Positions 1 through 5,559 of a stretch of DNA of 16,010 nt are shown here, piece after piece. Positions within the stretch are counted from its first letter, which is position 1. Every line of letters starts with the position of its first letter. The notes below the pieces were generated by a model. That model did no database searches. It was not told the DNA's origin and worked only from the letters and a program-made list of their open reading frames with translations. Both the position numbers and the translations under genes were made by a program. The stretch is taken from assembly GCA_023434465.1 (NCBI GenBank), contig JAEYSQ010000063.1:1-16010 (forward strand), read 5' to 3'. The stretch is from Actinomycetes bacterium (GTDB taxonomy: Bacteria; Actinomycetota; Thermoleophilia; Solirubrobacterales; 70-9).

Positions 1-131
1 TCTCCGGATGTTCGTGTGAACGGAAGCAAGAGTTGCTTGCCGAAGCGTTGATTCAGTCCGGCGCTCCAGTCAGTCACCAGATCCTCGCGGGATCGACTCT
101 GGCGTTGGTCGAGCAGGATTACTATGGCCAT
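1..131 (-). CDS. SatD-like protein, N-terminal part only (runs off the left edge)
   Basis: An open frame on the minus strand begins at an ATG (131-129) and stays open to the window edge, giving 43 residues. The visible part starts MAIVILLDQRQSRSREDL and ends in a segment reading PFTRTSG just before the edge. This resembles the start of the SatD family, where a hydrophobic strand and an asparagine/aspartate-x-x-Ser-Arg motif are followed by a helix and then a T-x-GDE-x-QG motif; the GDE part would lie outside the window. SatD-like proteins have no firmly established biochemical role. There is no ribosome site upstream, but a good promoter places the transcript start at or next to the ATG, so the mRNA is probably leaderless. 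It is divergent from lon and shares its regulatory region. The family assignment is from memory and rests on 43 residues. Confidence 0.5.
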   Translation of the reverse strand, partial: MAIVILLDQRQSRSREDLVTDWSAGLNQRFGKQLLLPFTRTSG

Positions 132-133
132 GG

Positions 134-208
134 AGCAACTATAACGGTTGCTTCAGCAGAAAGCAACTAATAAAGTTGTTATGAGCACGAACAACCACAA
201 TGGTTGTA
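134..208. repeat. Three CAAC-N7-GTTG operator-like dyads at a 28-bp period
   Basis: Three inverted repeats with the same form are present: AGCAAC-N7-GTTGCT at 134-152, AGCAAC-N7-GTTGTT at 162-180 and AACAAC-N7-GTTGTA at 190-208. Their CAAC half-sites begin at 136, 164 and 192, so the spacing is exactly 28 bp each time. The 9-base spacers between units do not match one another, which argues that the dyads are selected rather than that a 28-bp segment was simply duplicated. A lone GGTTG half-site occurs near the next expected place (231-235). This looks like an array for a dimeric regulator. The sites do not match the HspR (HAIR), CIRCE or ClgR sequences known to control protease and chaperone genes. 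Confidence 0.7.
138..166 (-). promoter_or_regulatory. Leftward promoter, probably leaderless
   Basis: On the minus strand a -35 box TTGCTT (166-161) and a -10 box TATAGT (143-138) are separated by exactly 17 bases. A start 6-7 bases past the -10 box falls on or beside the ATG at 131. Two of the CAAC-N7-GTTG dyads cover this promoter, one over the -10 box and one over the -35 box, so a bound protein would be expected to repress it. Confidence 0.5.
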
Positions 209-253
209 GGAGCCAATGCTCTCCGCCGGCGGTTGCCTCCTCGCAAATCAGGT

Positions 254-285
254 TTGGTTGACAGCGCAACCAAATTCGCTACACT
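254..285 (+). promoter_or_regulatory. lon promoter with an overlapping inverted repeat
   Basis: A perfect -35 box TTGACA (258-263) lies 16 bases before a -10-like TACACT (280-285), with transcription expected near 292 and the lon ATG at 321. The -35 box sits inside an inverted repeat, TTGGTTG-N6-CAACCAA (254-273). Its half-sites share the GTTG/CAAC core of the upstream array but in the opposite order and with a 6-base spacer, so the same protein may bind in a different register, or another protein may bind. The position suggests repression by steric exclusion. Confidence 0.6.
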
Positions 286-320
286 GCGGAAAGAACTAAC
301 TACAGAAACTGGACTTACTA

Positions 321-2615
321 ATGGATCTTCTGCTGGTTCCACTCGATGACGCAATAGTTTTCCCCTCGGTCACGGCGACGCTTTCGATCGACGTCGGTGA
401 CGAAGAGCAGGTCTTTCTCCTGCCCCGGCGTGAGGGTGAGTTCGCCCGGGTCGGCGTGATCGCCGACGTGGTCGAGCGCGGTGCCTCGCCGCTTGGCGAA
501 ACGGTTGCGACCGTGGTCGGACTGCGCCGCGGCCTGGCCGGGATCGCCCACTCCGACGAGCATGACCCGGACGCACTCCGGATCGAGGTTCAGGAAATCC
601 ATGACGGCCACCCGGAAGACGAGCACACCAGGGAACTGGTCCGCGAGTACCGGGCGATCGTCGAGGAGATCCTCGAGCTGCGGAACGCCGACAGCCGGAT
701 CGTCAGCTTCCTGCGGAACGTGACCGAGGCGGGCGAGCTGGCCGACACCTCCGGCCTCAGCCCCGACCTCAGCTTCGACCAGAAGTTCGAGTTGCTCGAC
801 ACCCTCAACGTGACCGCCCGCCTCGAGAAGGCAGTCGAGTTCCAACGCGAACGACTGACCGAGCTCCAGGTTCGCAGCAAGATCCGCGACGACGTCGAAT
901 CCGGCGCCCAGCAGCAGCAGCGCGAGTACTTCCTGCGCGAGCAGATGAAGTCGATCCGCAAGGAGCTCGGCGAGGACGAAGGCGACGTGATCGGCGAGTA
1001 CGAGCAGAAGATCGCCGAGGCCAGCATGCCCGAAGCGGTCGAGGAACAGGCGGTCAAGGAGCTGCGGCGGCTCGAGCGTCAGGGCGAGCAGTCCGGCGAG
1101 GGCTCGATGATCCGCAGCTACCTCGACTGGTTGATCGCGGTCCCCTGGAGCAAGCGCTCCGAGGAGAAGCTCGACCCGGTCCATACCCGTGAGGTGCTTG
1201 ACGCCGACCACGCCGGACTCGATGACGTCAAACGGCGGATCACCGAGTTCGTGGCGGTCAGAAAGCTACGCCAGGAACGCGAGGCAGAGGCTGACAGCCG
1301 AGCCGACGGCGCGATCCTGACCCTGGTCGGACCACCCGGTACCGGCAAGACCTCGATCGGCGAATCGGTGGCCAAGGCTCTCGGCCGCGAGTTCGTGCGG
1401 ATCTCGCTCGGCGGGGTTCACGACGAAGCGGAAATCCGTGGCCACCGCCGGACCTACATCGGCTCGATGCCGGGCCGGATCATCCGGGCGCTCCGTGACG
1501 CGGAGACGATGAACCCGGTGATCCTCCTGGACGAGGTCGACAAGGTCGGTGCCGATTGGCGCGGCGATCCGTCGGCCGCCCTGCTCGAGGTGCTCGACCC
1601 GGCCCAGAACCACAACTTCCGGGACCACTACCTGGATGTCGAGGTGGACCTTTCCGAGGTCGTCTTCCTCGCCACCGCCAACGTGCTCGACACGATCCCG
1701 GCGCCGCTTCTGGACCGCATGGAGATCATCGCCTTCGACGGTTACACGGTCGAGGAGAAGCGGGCGATCGCCCGTGACTACCTGCTGCCGCGCCAGATCA
1801 AGCGGAACGGCCTGAGCGAGGAAGAGGTCGAGGTCGAGGACGCCGTCCTGGCCGACCTGATCGCCGAGTACACCCGCGAAGCCGGCGTGCGCCAGCTCGA
1901 GCGGGAAATCGGGAAACTGATGCGCCAGGTCGCGACCCGGATCGCCGCGGGCGAAGCCGAGAGCCCGCAGCGGGTCGATGAAGAGTTCCTTCGCGAGGCG
2001 CTCGGCAAGCAGAAGTTCTGGCAGGAGTCGGTCGAGCGGACGGCGATCCCCGGCGTCTCGACCGGCCTCGCCGTAACCGGGACCGGTGGCGACGTGCTCT
2101 TCATCGAGGCGACCGCCATGGACGGTGAGAAAGGCATGGTCCTGACCGGCCAGCTCGGAGACGTGATGAAGGAATCGGCGCGGATCGCGCTCTCCTACGT
2201 GCGCTCCCACCGCGACGAGCTCGGGGTCGATGCCGATACCTTCGATCGCGAGTTCCACCTCCACGTCCCGGCCGGAGCGATCCCCAAGGACGGCCCCAGC
2301 GCCGGCACGGCGATGACCACCGCTCTGGTCTCGCTACTGACCGGCCGTCCGGTCAAGCACACGGTTGGCATGACCGGCGAGGTCACCCTCCAGGGCCGCG
2401 TCCTGCCGATCGGCGGCCTGAAGCAGAAGGTCCTGGCCGCCCACGCGGCGGGCCTGACCGAGGTGATCCTGCCGTTCCGGAACAAGGCCGACCTCGACGA
2501 CGTCCCGGAGGAAGTTCGCGAAGTGATGAACTTCCACCCGGTCTCCAGCGTCGAGGAAGTGATCGACCTGGCTCTCGAACCGGTCGGAAACATCGCGGAT
2601 GTCGCATCGATGTAA
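321..2615 (+). CDS. lon: ATP-dependent serine protease Lon (endopeptidase La)
   Basis: This 764-residue protein is a complete bacterial (LonA-type) Lon, a cytosolic hexameric AAA+ protease that unfolds and degrades damaged and regulatory proteins. In order it has an N-terminal LON substrate-binding domain (about 1-180), a helical linker with the YFLREQMKSIRKELG segment, the AAA+ module with Walker A GPPGTGKT at 337-344 and Walker B ILLDEVDK ending at 408, and the C-terminal protease domain. The catalytic dyad is visible as Ser660 in PKDGPSAGT and Lys703 in GGLKQK; the 43-residue spacing equals that of E. coli Lon (S679/K722). It is slightly shorter than E. coli Lon (784), mostly in the N-terminal domain. 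The ATG at 321 has only a weak ribosome site (CTGGA at 309-313). Its last 17 bases overlap an HxlR-type regulator gene, and the promoter carries operator-like repeats, so local feedback control is likely. Confidence 0.97.
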   Translation: MDLLLVPLDDAIVFPSVTATLSIDVGDEEQVFLLPRREGEFARVGVIADVVERGASPLGETVATVVGLRRGLAGIAHSDEHDPDALRIEVQEIHDGHPEDEHTRELVREYRAIVEEILELRNADSRIVSFLRNVTEAGELADTSGLSPDLSFDQKFELLDTLNVTARLEKAVEFQRERLTELQVRSKIRDDVESGAQQQQREYFLREQMKSIRKELGEDEGDVIGEYEQKIAEASMPEAVEEQAVKELRRLERQGEQSGEGSMIRSYLDWLIAVPWSKRSEEKLDPVHTREVLDADHAGLDDVKRRITEFVAVRKLRQEREAEADSRADGAILTLVGPPGTGKTSIGESVAKALGREFVRISLGGVHDEAEIRGHRRTYIGSMPGRIIRALRDAETMNPVILLDEVDKVGADWRGDPSAALLEVLDPAQNHNFRDHYLDVEVDLSEVVFLATANVLDTIPAPLLDRMEIIAFDGYTVEEKRAIARDYLLPRQIKRNGLSEEEVEVEDAVLADLIAEYTREAGVRQLEREIGKLMRQVATRIAAGEAESPQRVDEEFLREALGKQKFWQESVERTAIPGVSTGLAVTGTGGDVLFIEATAMDGEKGMVLTGQLGDVMKESARIALSYVRSHRDELGVDADTFDREFHLHVPAGAIPKDGPSAGTAMTTALVSLLTGRPVKHTVGMTGEVTLQGRVLPIGGLKQKVLAAHAAGLTEVILPFRNKADLDDVPEEVREVMNFHPVSSVEEVIDLALEPVGNIADVASM

Positions 2616-2907
2616 CAACTGCCAGCCGGTCCCCGCAGAGATGCGGGAGATCGCGGTGGTGCTCGAGCGCCGCTGGACCATGGCAACGATCTACGCCTGT
2701 TCCAGCGGCGCGTCGCGCTTCAACGAGTTCCGCCAGTCGCTCCCGGGCGTCTCGCCGACCACCCTCTCCGACCGGCTGGAGCAACTCGAGGAGGCGGGAA
2801 TCGTCGTGCGGAACACCGTGGCGGGACGGCCACCCCATACCGAGTACGTGTTGACGGAGCGCGGCGTCCGGATCGCCCGGGCCGTCGCTGGTCTGCTCAA
2901 CTACTGA
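2599..2907 (+). CDS. HxlR-type winged-helix regulator with N-terminal CxxC
   Basis: This 102-residue protein is a small winged-helix DNA-binding protein of the HxlR family, usually dimeric. The recognition region reads RFNEFRQSLPGVSPTTLSDRL followed by LEEAGIV and a wing ending in EYVLTERG, all typical of the family. The N-terminus has Cys5 and Cys8 (CNNCQPV), at the place where HxlR proteins usually have a CPV motif, plus Cys34. HxlR relatives such as YodB, CatR and HypR sense electrophiles or disulfide stress through an N-terminal cysteine, so redox sensing is a reasonable inference. The ATG at 2599 overlaps lon by 17 bases; a later ATG at 2641 would remove the cysteines and much of the first helix, so the longer form is preferred. 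Translational coupling to lon makes it the natural candidate regulator of the lon promoter. Confidence 0.88.
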   Translation: MSHRCNNCQPVPAEMREIAVVLERRWTMATIYACSSGASRFNEFRQSLPGVSPTTLSDRLEQLEEAGIVVRNTVAGRPPHTEYVLTERGVRIARAVAGLLNY

Positions 2908-2994
2908 CCGGCGCGGCGGGCTGGGGTGGTCCGCCCCACCGGTGACGACTCGACGGATAGGGTGGTGGCCTCTGTTCGGTCTGGGAAGGTGAGA

Positions 2995-3387
2995 ATGAAG
3001 CGGTTTGCCCTTGTCGTGGTTTCGGTTGCCCTGTTCGGTTTCGCCGGTTGTGGCGGCGATCAATCGTCGGGCAACCCGGACGAAGATCGGATCCGCGAGG
3101 TGATGGCCAGCTTCTCCGACGCGATCTCACGCCAGGAGTACGACCGGGCCTGCAGCATGTACGTCCAGGACACGGTCGAATTCTTCGAGGCACAGGCGCA
3201 GATCCCGGGCGGCTGCGAAGGGGTGATGAAGGTCACTTACGGGTCGCTCTCCAACGATCGTCTCGATGGTCTGGGTACGACCGAATCAGTCGAGGTCGAT
3301 GGCCAGAGGGCAACGGTCGAGCTCGAGAACGGTGACAGCGCGCGCCTGAGGAAGGTCGCAGGCGCTTGGAAGCTCAGTCTCGATTGA
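2995..3387 (+). CDS. Small secreted lipoprotein, NTF2-like fold suspected
   Basis: The 130-residue protein begins with a lipoprotein signal: MKR, a hydrophobic stretch to residue 16, and a lipobox FAGC with the lipidated Cys at 19. The mature part starts with a Gly/Asp/Ser linker and continues with a pattern (helix IREVMASFSDAISRQEYDRAC, then short strands ending in RLRKVAGAWKLSLD) seen in NTF2/SnoaL-like or DUF4878-like lipoproteins of actinobacteria, which are often small ligand-binding or scaffold domains. The chosen ATG has a good ribosome site, GGAAGGTGAG, just upstream; an in-frame GTG at 2926 would add 23 residues before the signal peptide and is unlikely. It lies 87 bases after the HxlR gene on the same strand and converges on the next gene with an 18-base gap. 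No specific function can be named. Confidence 0.8.
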   Translation: MKRFALVVVSVALFGFAGCGGDQSSGNPDEDRIREVMASFSDAISRQEYDRACSMYVQDTVEFFEAQAQIPGGCEGVMKVTYGSLSNDRLDGLGTTESVEVDGQRATVELENGDSARLRKVAGAWKLSLD

Positions 3388-3405
3388 GGTGCTCGTCCGG
3401 CCGCT

Positions 3406-3702
3406 TCAGGGCATCTGCCGGCGGGCGGCGGCGAGTTCGGAAGCACCGGATTCGAGCGATCGCGCGGCTTCGGCTAGGCCCTTGCCGGGGGTTCCGTTCA
3501 GTTCCGCCCGAACGCGGGGTGGGGATTCCGACTCGGCCGGAAGGATGGCGATGTCGGCGTCGAGCGTGAGCAGCTTCTTGCCCAAAAGCCTTGCCTCGAT
3601 CACGGCGCGGATCACCATCCCCCGGGAGAGCCGCATCCAGTTCGGCTTCGTGATCACGGTTCGAACCCCGGCCGGTCCCGACCCGGTCGGGGCGGATTTC
3701 AC
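3406..3702 (-). CDS. Small protein with a GvpA/GvpJ-like core
   Basis: This 98-residue protein starts at GTG (3702-3700), which overlaps the preceding stop as GTGA, with a strong ribosome site GGAAGGAG. Residues 26-54 (from SRGMV through LLTLDADIAIL) align without gaps to the gas-vesicle shell protein family consensus as I recall it, sharing the G-x-V-I-x-A, L-x-G, LLT and A-x-x-x-I positions. GvpA has a helix-strand-strand-helix fold in which this stretch forms the first strand pair. The flanks differ: the first 22 residues are Pro/Gly rich and the tail (75-98) is a predicted helix rich in Ala and Glu. It is the last gene of a three-gene leftward operon behind a coiled-coil protein. It may be a true GvpA-family member, a diverged relative with another role, or a chance resemblance. 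Confidence 0.7.
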   Translation of the reverse strand: MKSAPTGSGPAGVRTVITKPNWMRLSRGMVIRAVIEARLLGKKLLTLDADIAILPAESESPPRVRAELNGTPGKGLAEAARSLESGASELAAARRQMP

Positions 3703-4001
3703 GTCGCTCCTTCCCGGTGTCGCATCGACGAGACCGAAGCGCTGAGCGCGGTCACCGCGGCGAGACCAGCGGCCATCGCCACACCCGACCGGACCGTCTT
3801 GCGGAAGGTGCCGGTCCTTTTGGAAGGTTTCGCGATGTCGAAAGTGTCGATCGCTTCGTTTACCTTCTCGGCCTGCTTCGGGGACGCCGAGTTCGCCACG
3901 GCGGATTGAACGGCCTTGCGGGCAGCGGCCCTCAGGACCTCGCTCGATTCCAGGGTCTCGATCATCTTCTCGAACTTGCTCTTTCGGTGAAACAGATTCA
4001 T
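3699..4001 (-). CDS. Small protein with one C-terminal hydrophobic segment
   Basis: The 100-residue protein has a basic start (MNLFHRKSKFEKM), two helices rich in Ala, Glu and Lys (about 10-52), a basic stretch (FDIAKPSKRTGTFRKTVR) and a hydrophobic segment at about 72-91 (VAMAAGLAAVTALSASVSSM) ending in a short Arg-rich tail. This fits a cytosolic domain with a single weak membrane helix or an amphipathic C-terminal helix. Its ATG overlaps the stop of the upstream coiled-coil gene as TGATG and has an AAGGAG ribosome site; its own stop overlaps the next gene as GTGA, so the three are translated as one unit. I recall similar small proteins near actinobacterial gas-vesicle genes, but this is not certain. 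Confidence 0.75.
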   Translation of the reverse strand: MNLFHRKSKFEKMIETLESSEVLRAAARKAVQSAVANSASPKQAEKVNEAIDTFDIAKPSKRTGTFRKTVRSGVAMAAGLAAVTALSASVSSMRHREGAT

Positions 4002-4948
4002 CAGGACTCCTTGCTCTTTCTCTTGATCGCGGTCACCAGCTCCGATTTGTTCATTCCGGAACGACCGTGAAGGTCGATGCCGGCGGCGAGATCCATCAGT
4101 TCGTCCTTGGTCAGGGAGGAGAGATCCCCGTTCGTCTTGCCGTTCTGGACGGTTCGCGCCGTCTCCCTCGCTTTCTCGCGGGACTGTTCCCGGATCCCTT
4201 CCGCGGCGGCGATCTGCTCGTCGGCGCCCCTGGCCTCCTGCTCTGCCTCCGAGGCAAGCTGTTCAGCCTGACGGTGTGCTTCCTCGGCGGCTTCCCGGGC
4301 GGCCTGCCTGGCCTCCTCCGCCATCCGTCGCGCGTCGGCGAGCTTCCCGGCGGCTTCGTCCATCGCCTCTTCGGCCTTCGCCTGTTCCTTTTCGGCTTCG
4401 TCACGAGCCTCGTGGGCCTGCGCCTCCGCCTCTTCCCGGACTTCCCGCACCGATTCGTCGGCCTCTTCCCGGGCGTCGCGAATCCGGTCTTCGATCAGCC
4501 GGTCGGCCTCTTTCCTGGCTTCGGCCTCGGCTTTTCTTACATGTTGTTCACCCTCCGCCTCGGCCTGGCTTATTCGGCTGTTGCCTTCCTCGCTTGCCTG
4601 GCGGGCGCGTTCGGCCTTCGCTTCGGCCTGTTGCGCGATCTCCAGCGCCCGGCCCTCTGCCGCTTCAGCCTGCTCCGCCGCCTGCCGGGCACGCTCGAGC
4701 CTGGATTCCACCGAGGCGTCGTCGCGAGCGCGACGCATTCGTCGCACCACGCTTTCGTCTCCACCCACCGGAGACGCTTCGACCAGCGTCTCCCTCAGGT
4801 CCTTCGCCTTCTCGCGAGCCTTGACTTTGGTCTCTGAAGCAACCGAGCCGGCCGTTTCGGCCGGCTGCCTGAACTTCGACATCACCCAACTGAAGTTCGA
4901 AGGCAGCTCTTTCAGACCGGTCTTGGCCTGTTCTGAAATACGTGCCAT
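4001..4948 (-). CDS. Long coiled-coil protein with C-terminal Rho_N/SAP-like module
   Basis: This 315-residue protein is mostly an Ala/Glu/Arg-rich coiled coil from about residue 75 to 265, with heptad-like AEQAEAAE and AEEARQAAREAAEEA patterns and almost no Pro or Gly. The first 70 residues are a separate basic and amphipathic region (LKELPSNFSWVMSKF). The C-terminal 40 residues (LSSLTKDELMDLAAGIDL, then GRSGMNKSELVTAIKR) match the small Rho_N/SAP-like helical module that can bind nucleic acid or protein. It is the first gene of a three-gene operon and has an AGGAG ribosome site five bases before the ATG. An opposite-strand open frame of 256 codons (4067-4837) lies in this region but has low-complexity composition typical of an antisense shadow. 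A role as a structural or tethering protein is inferred; no family function is known to me. Confidence 0.85.
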   Translation of the reverse strand: MARISEQAKTGLKELPSNFSWVMSKFRQPAETAGSVASETKVKAREKAKDLRETLVEASPVGGDESVVRRMRRARDDASVESRLERARQAAEQAEAAEGRALEIAQQAEAKAERARQASEEGNSRISQAEAEGEQHVRKAEAEARKEADRLIEDRIRDAREEADESVREVREEAEAQAHEARDEAEKEQAKAEEAMDEAAGKLADARRMAEEARQAAREAAEEAHRQAEQLASEAEQEARGADEQIAAAEGIREQSREKARETARTVQNGKTNGDLSSLTKDELMDLAAGIDLHGRSGMNKSELVTAIKRKSKES

Positions 4949-4985
4949 GGGATCTCCTAACCCGGAACTTGCCTGCCCCGGCTAC

Positions 4986-5004
4986 ACCCGACCCTGCGTC
5001 GGGT
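4986..5004. promoter_or_regulatory. Perfect 7-bp inverted repeat in a divergent intergenic region
   Basis: ACCCGAC-CCTGC-GTCGGGT is a perfect dyad with a five-base loop, 38 bases upstream of the coiled-coil operon start and 118 bases upstream of the microprotein gene. It could be an operator shared by the divergent genes or a hairpin in the leftward leader. No T-run follows on either strand, so it is not an ordinary terminator. No convincing -35/-10 pair was seen for either direction. Confidence 0.4.
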
Positions 5005-5121
5005 CATGGCCGTTGGGGGTACCCGTCTCGGCGGCCGATAACCCTCCCGGATCGATGATCTTCGAAACGCAAGGTTGAGGAGTACTCTTTCCCTTCGTGG
5101 ACCCGGATCAGGAGAACATCA

Positions 5122-5271
5122 ATGGCTGAACTCAGCGACCTCAGCCCGGAAGCCCGGGCCGAACTGGAAGCGCAGATTCGCGAAGAGCTGAAAGCGGAAC
5201 TCGAAGCCCGGCTGCGCAAGGAGATCCGCAACGAAATCGAAATCGAGTACCGCCTCTCCCAGGAAGCCTGA
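5122..5271 (+). CDS. 49-residue charged-helix microprotein
   Basis: A short frame starts at ATG 5122 with an AGGAG site seven bases upstream and stops at TGA 5269-5271. The product is MAELSDLSPEARAELEAQ followed by a strongly charged helix with repeated E-L-K-A-E-L-E-A-R-L-R-K-E-I steps, ending YRLSQEA. Glu and Arg/Lys at i/i+4 positions suggest one long, salt-bridged helix or a two-stranded coiled coil. It has no hydrophobic segment, so it is probably cytosolic. It lies 36 bases before a membrane protein gene that also has a clear ribosome site, so the two may be co-transcribed. Longer open frames exist on the opposite strand (to 5372 and 5571), but these are low-complexity, lack a good ribosome site and overlap both plus-strand genes. 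No family is recognised. Confidence 0.6.
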   Translation: MAELSDLSPEARAELEAQIREELKAELEARLRKEIRNEIEIEYRLSQEA

Positions 5272-5307
5272 AGCCGGCCGGGAGCCGGGCAAGGCGGGAG
5301 CCAACCG

Positions 5308-5559
5308 ATGTCCGCAGTCCTGCTTTTCATCGTCGGCACGTCGATCGGGTTTCTCTTTCCCTGGCCGCGCACTCTGCTGGCCGTATTGCTGATCCCGCTC
5401 TACTACCTCGGAGTTCAATTGTCTCTCTGGGGATGCGGCCTTGGTGGTGAGTGGTTCTGGGCGATGAGCTTCCTGATCGCGACAAGTTTTGCGGCGATTG
5501 TGATCGGAATCTTGCTCGGAGGCGGAAACAGATTCCTCAATCGCAAAGTCACCCGCTGA
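5308..5559 (+). CDS. Small integral membrane protein, about three helices
   Basis: The 83-residue product is almost entirely hydrophobic. Likely membrane segments are about 2-16, 20-38 and 48-70, with a Gly-rich turn (WGCGLGGEW) between the last two and a basic end (NRFLNRKVTR), which would be cytosolic by the positive-inside rule. A GCGGGAG ribosome site precedes the ATG. It follows the 49-residue microprotein by 36 bases. Its last 11 bases overlap the end of the convergent arylsulfotransferase-like gene. I do not recognise a family; it resembles many unnamed small actinobacterial membrane proteins. Confidence 0.7.
   Translation: MSAVLLFIVGTSIGFLFPWPRTLLAVLLIPLYYLGVQLSLWGCGLGGEWFWAMSFLIATSFAAIVIGILLGGGNRFLNRKVTR

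Noticed and set aside
3..170. A plus-strand open frame from the window edge to TAA at 168-170 (55 codons, contains CSCERKQELLAEALIQ).
   Set aside because: It lies antisense to the SatD-like start, which has a promoter and a family-like sequence, and runs through the operator dyads; its third-position base use is also unlike the genes here. Without the sequence to the left it cannot be fully excluded.
4067..4837. A 256-codon plus-strand open frame opposite the coiled-coil gene.
   Set aside because: Its product is a low-complexity Leu/Gly/Phe/Arg repeat that mirrors the Ala/Glu/Arg codons of the minus-strand gene, and that gene has a good ribosome site and coupled neighbours.
5549..5559. 11-base convergent overlap of the small membrane protein and the ASST-like gene.
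   Set aside because: Short convergent overlaps are common in compact genomes; no further signal is present.
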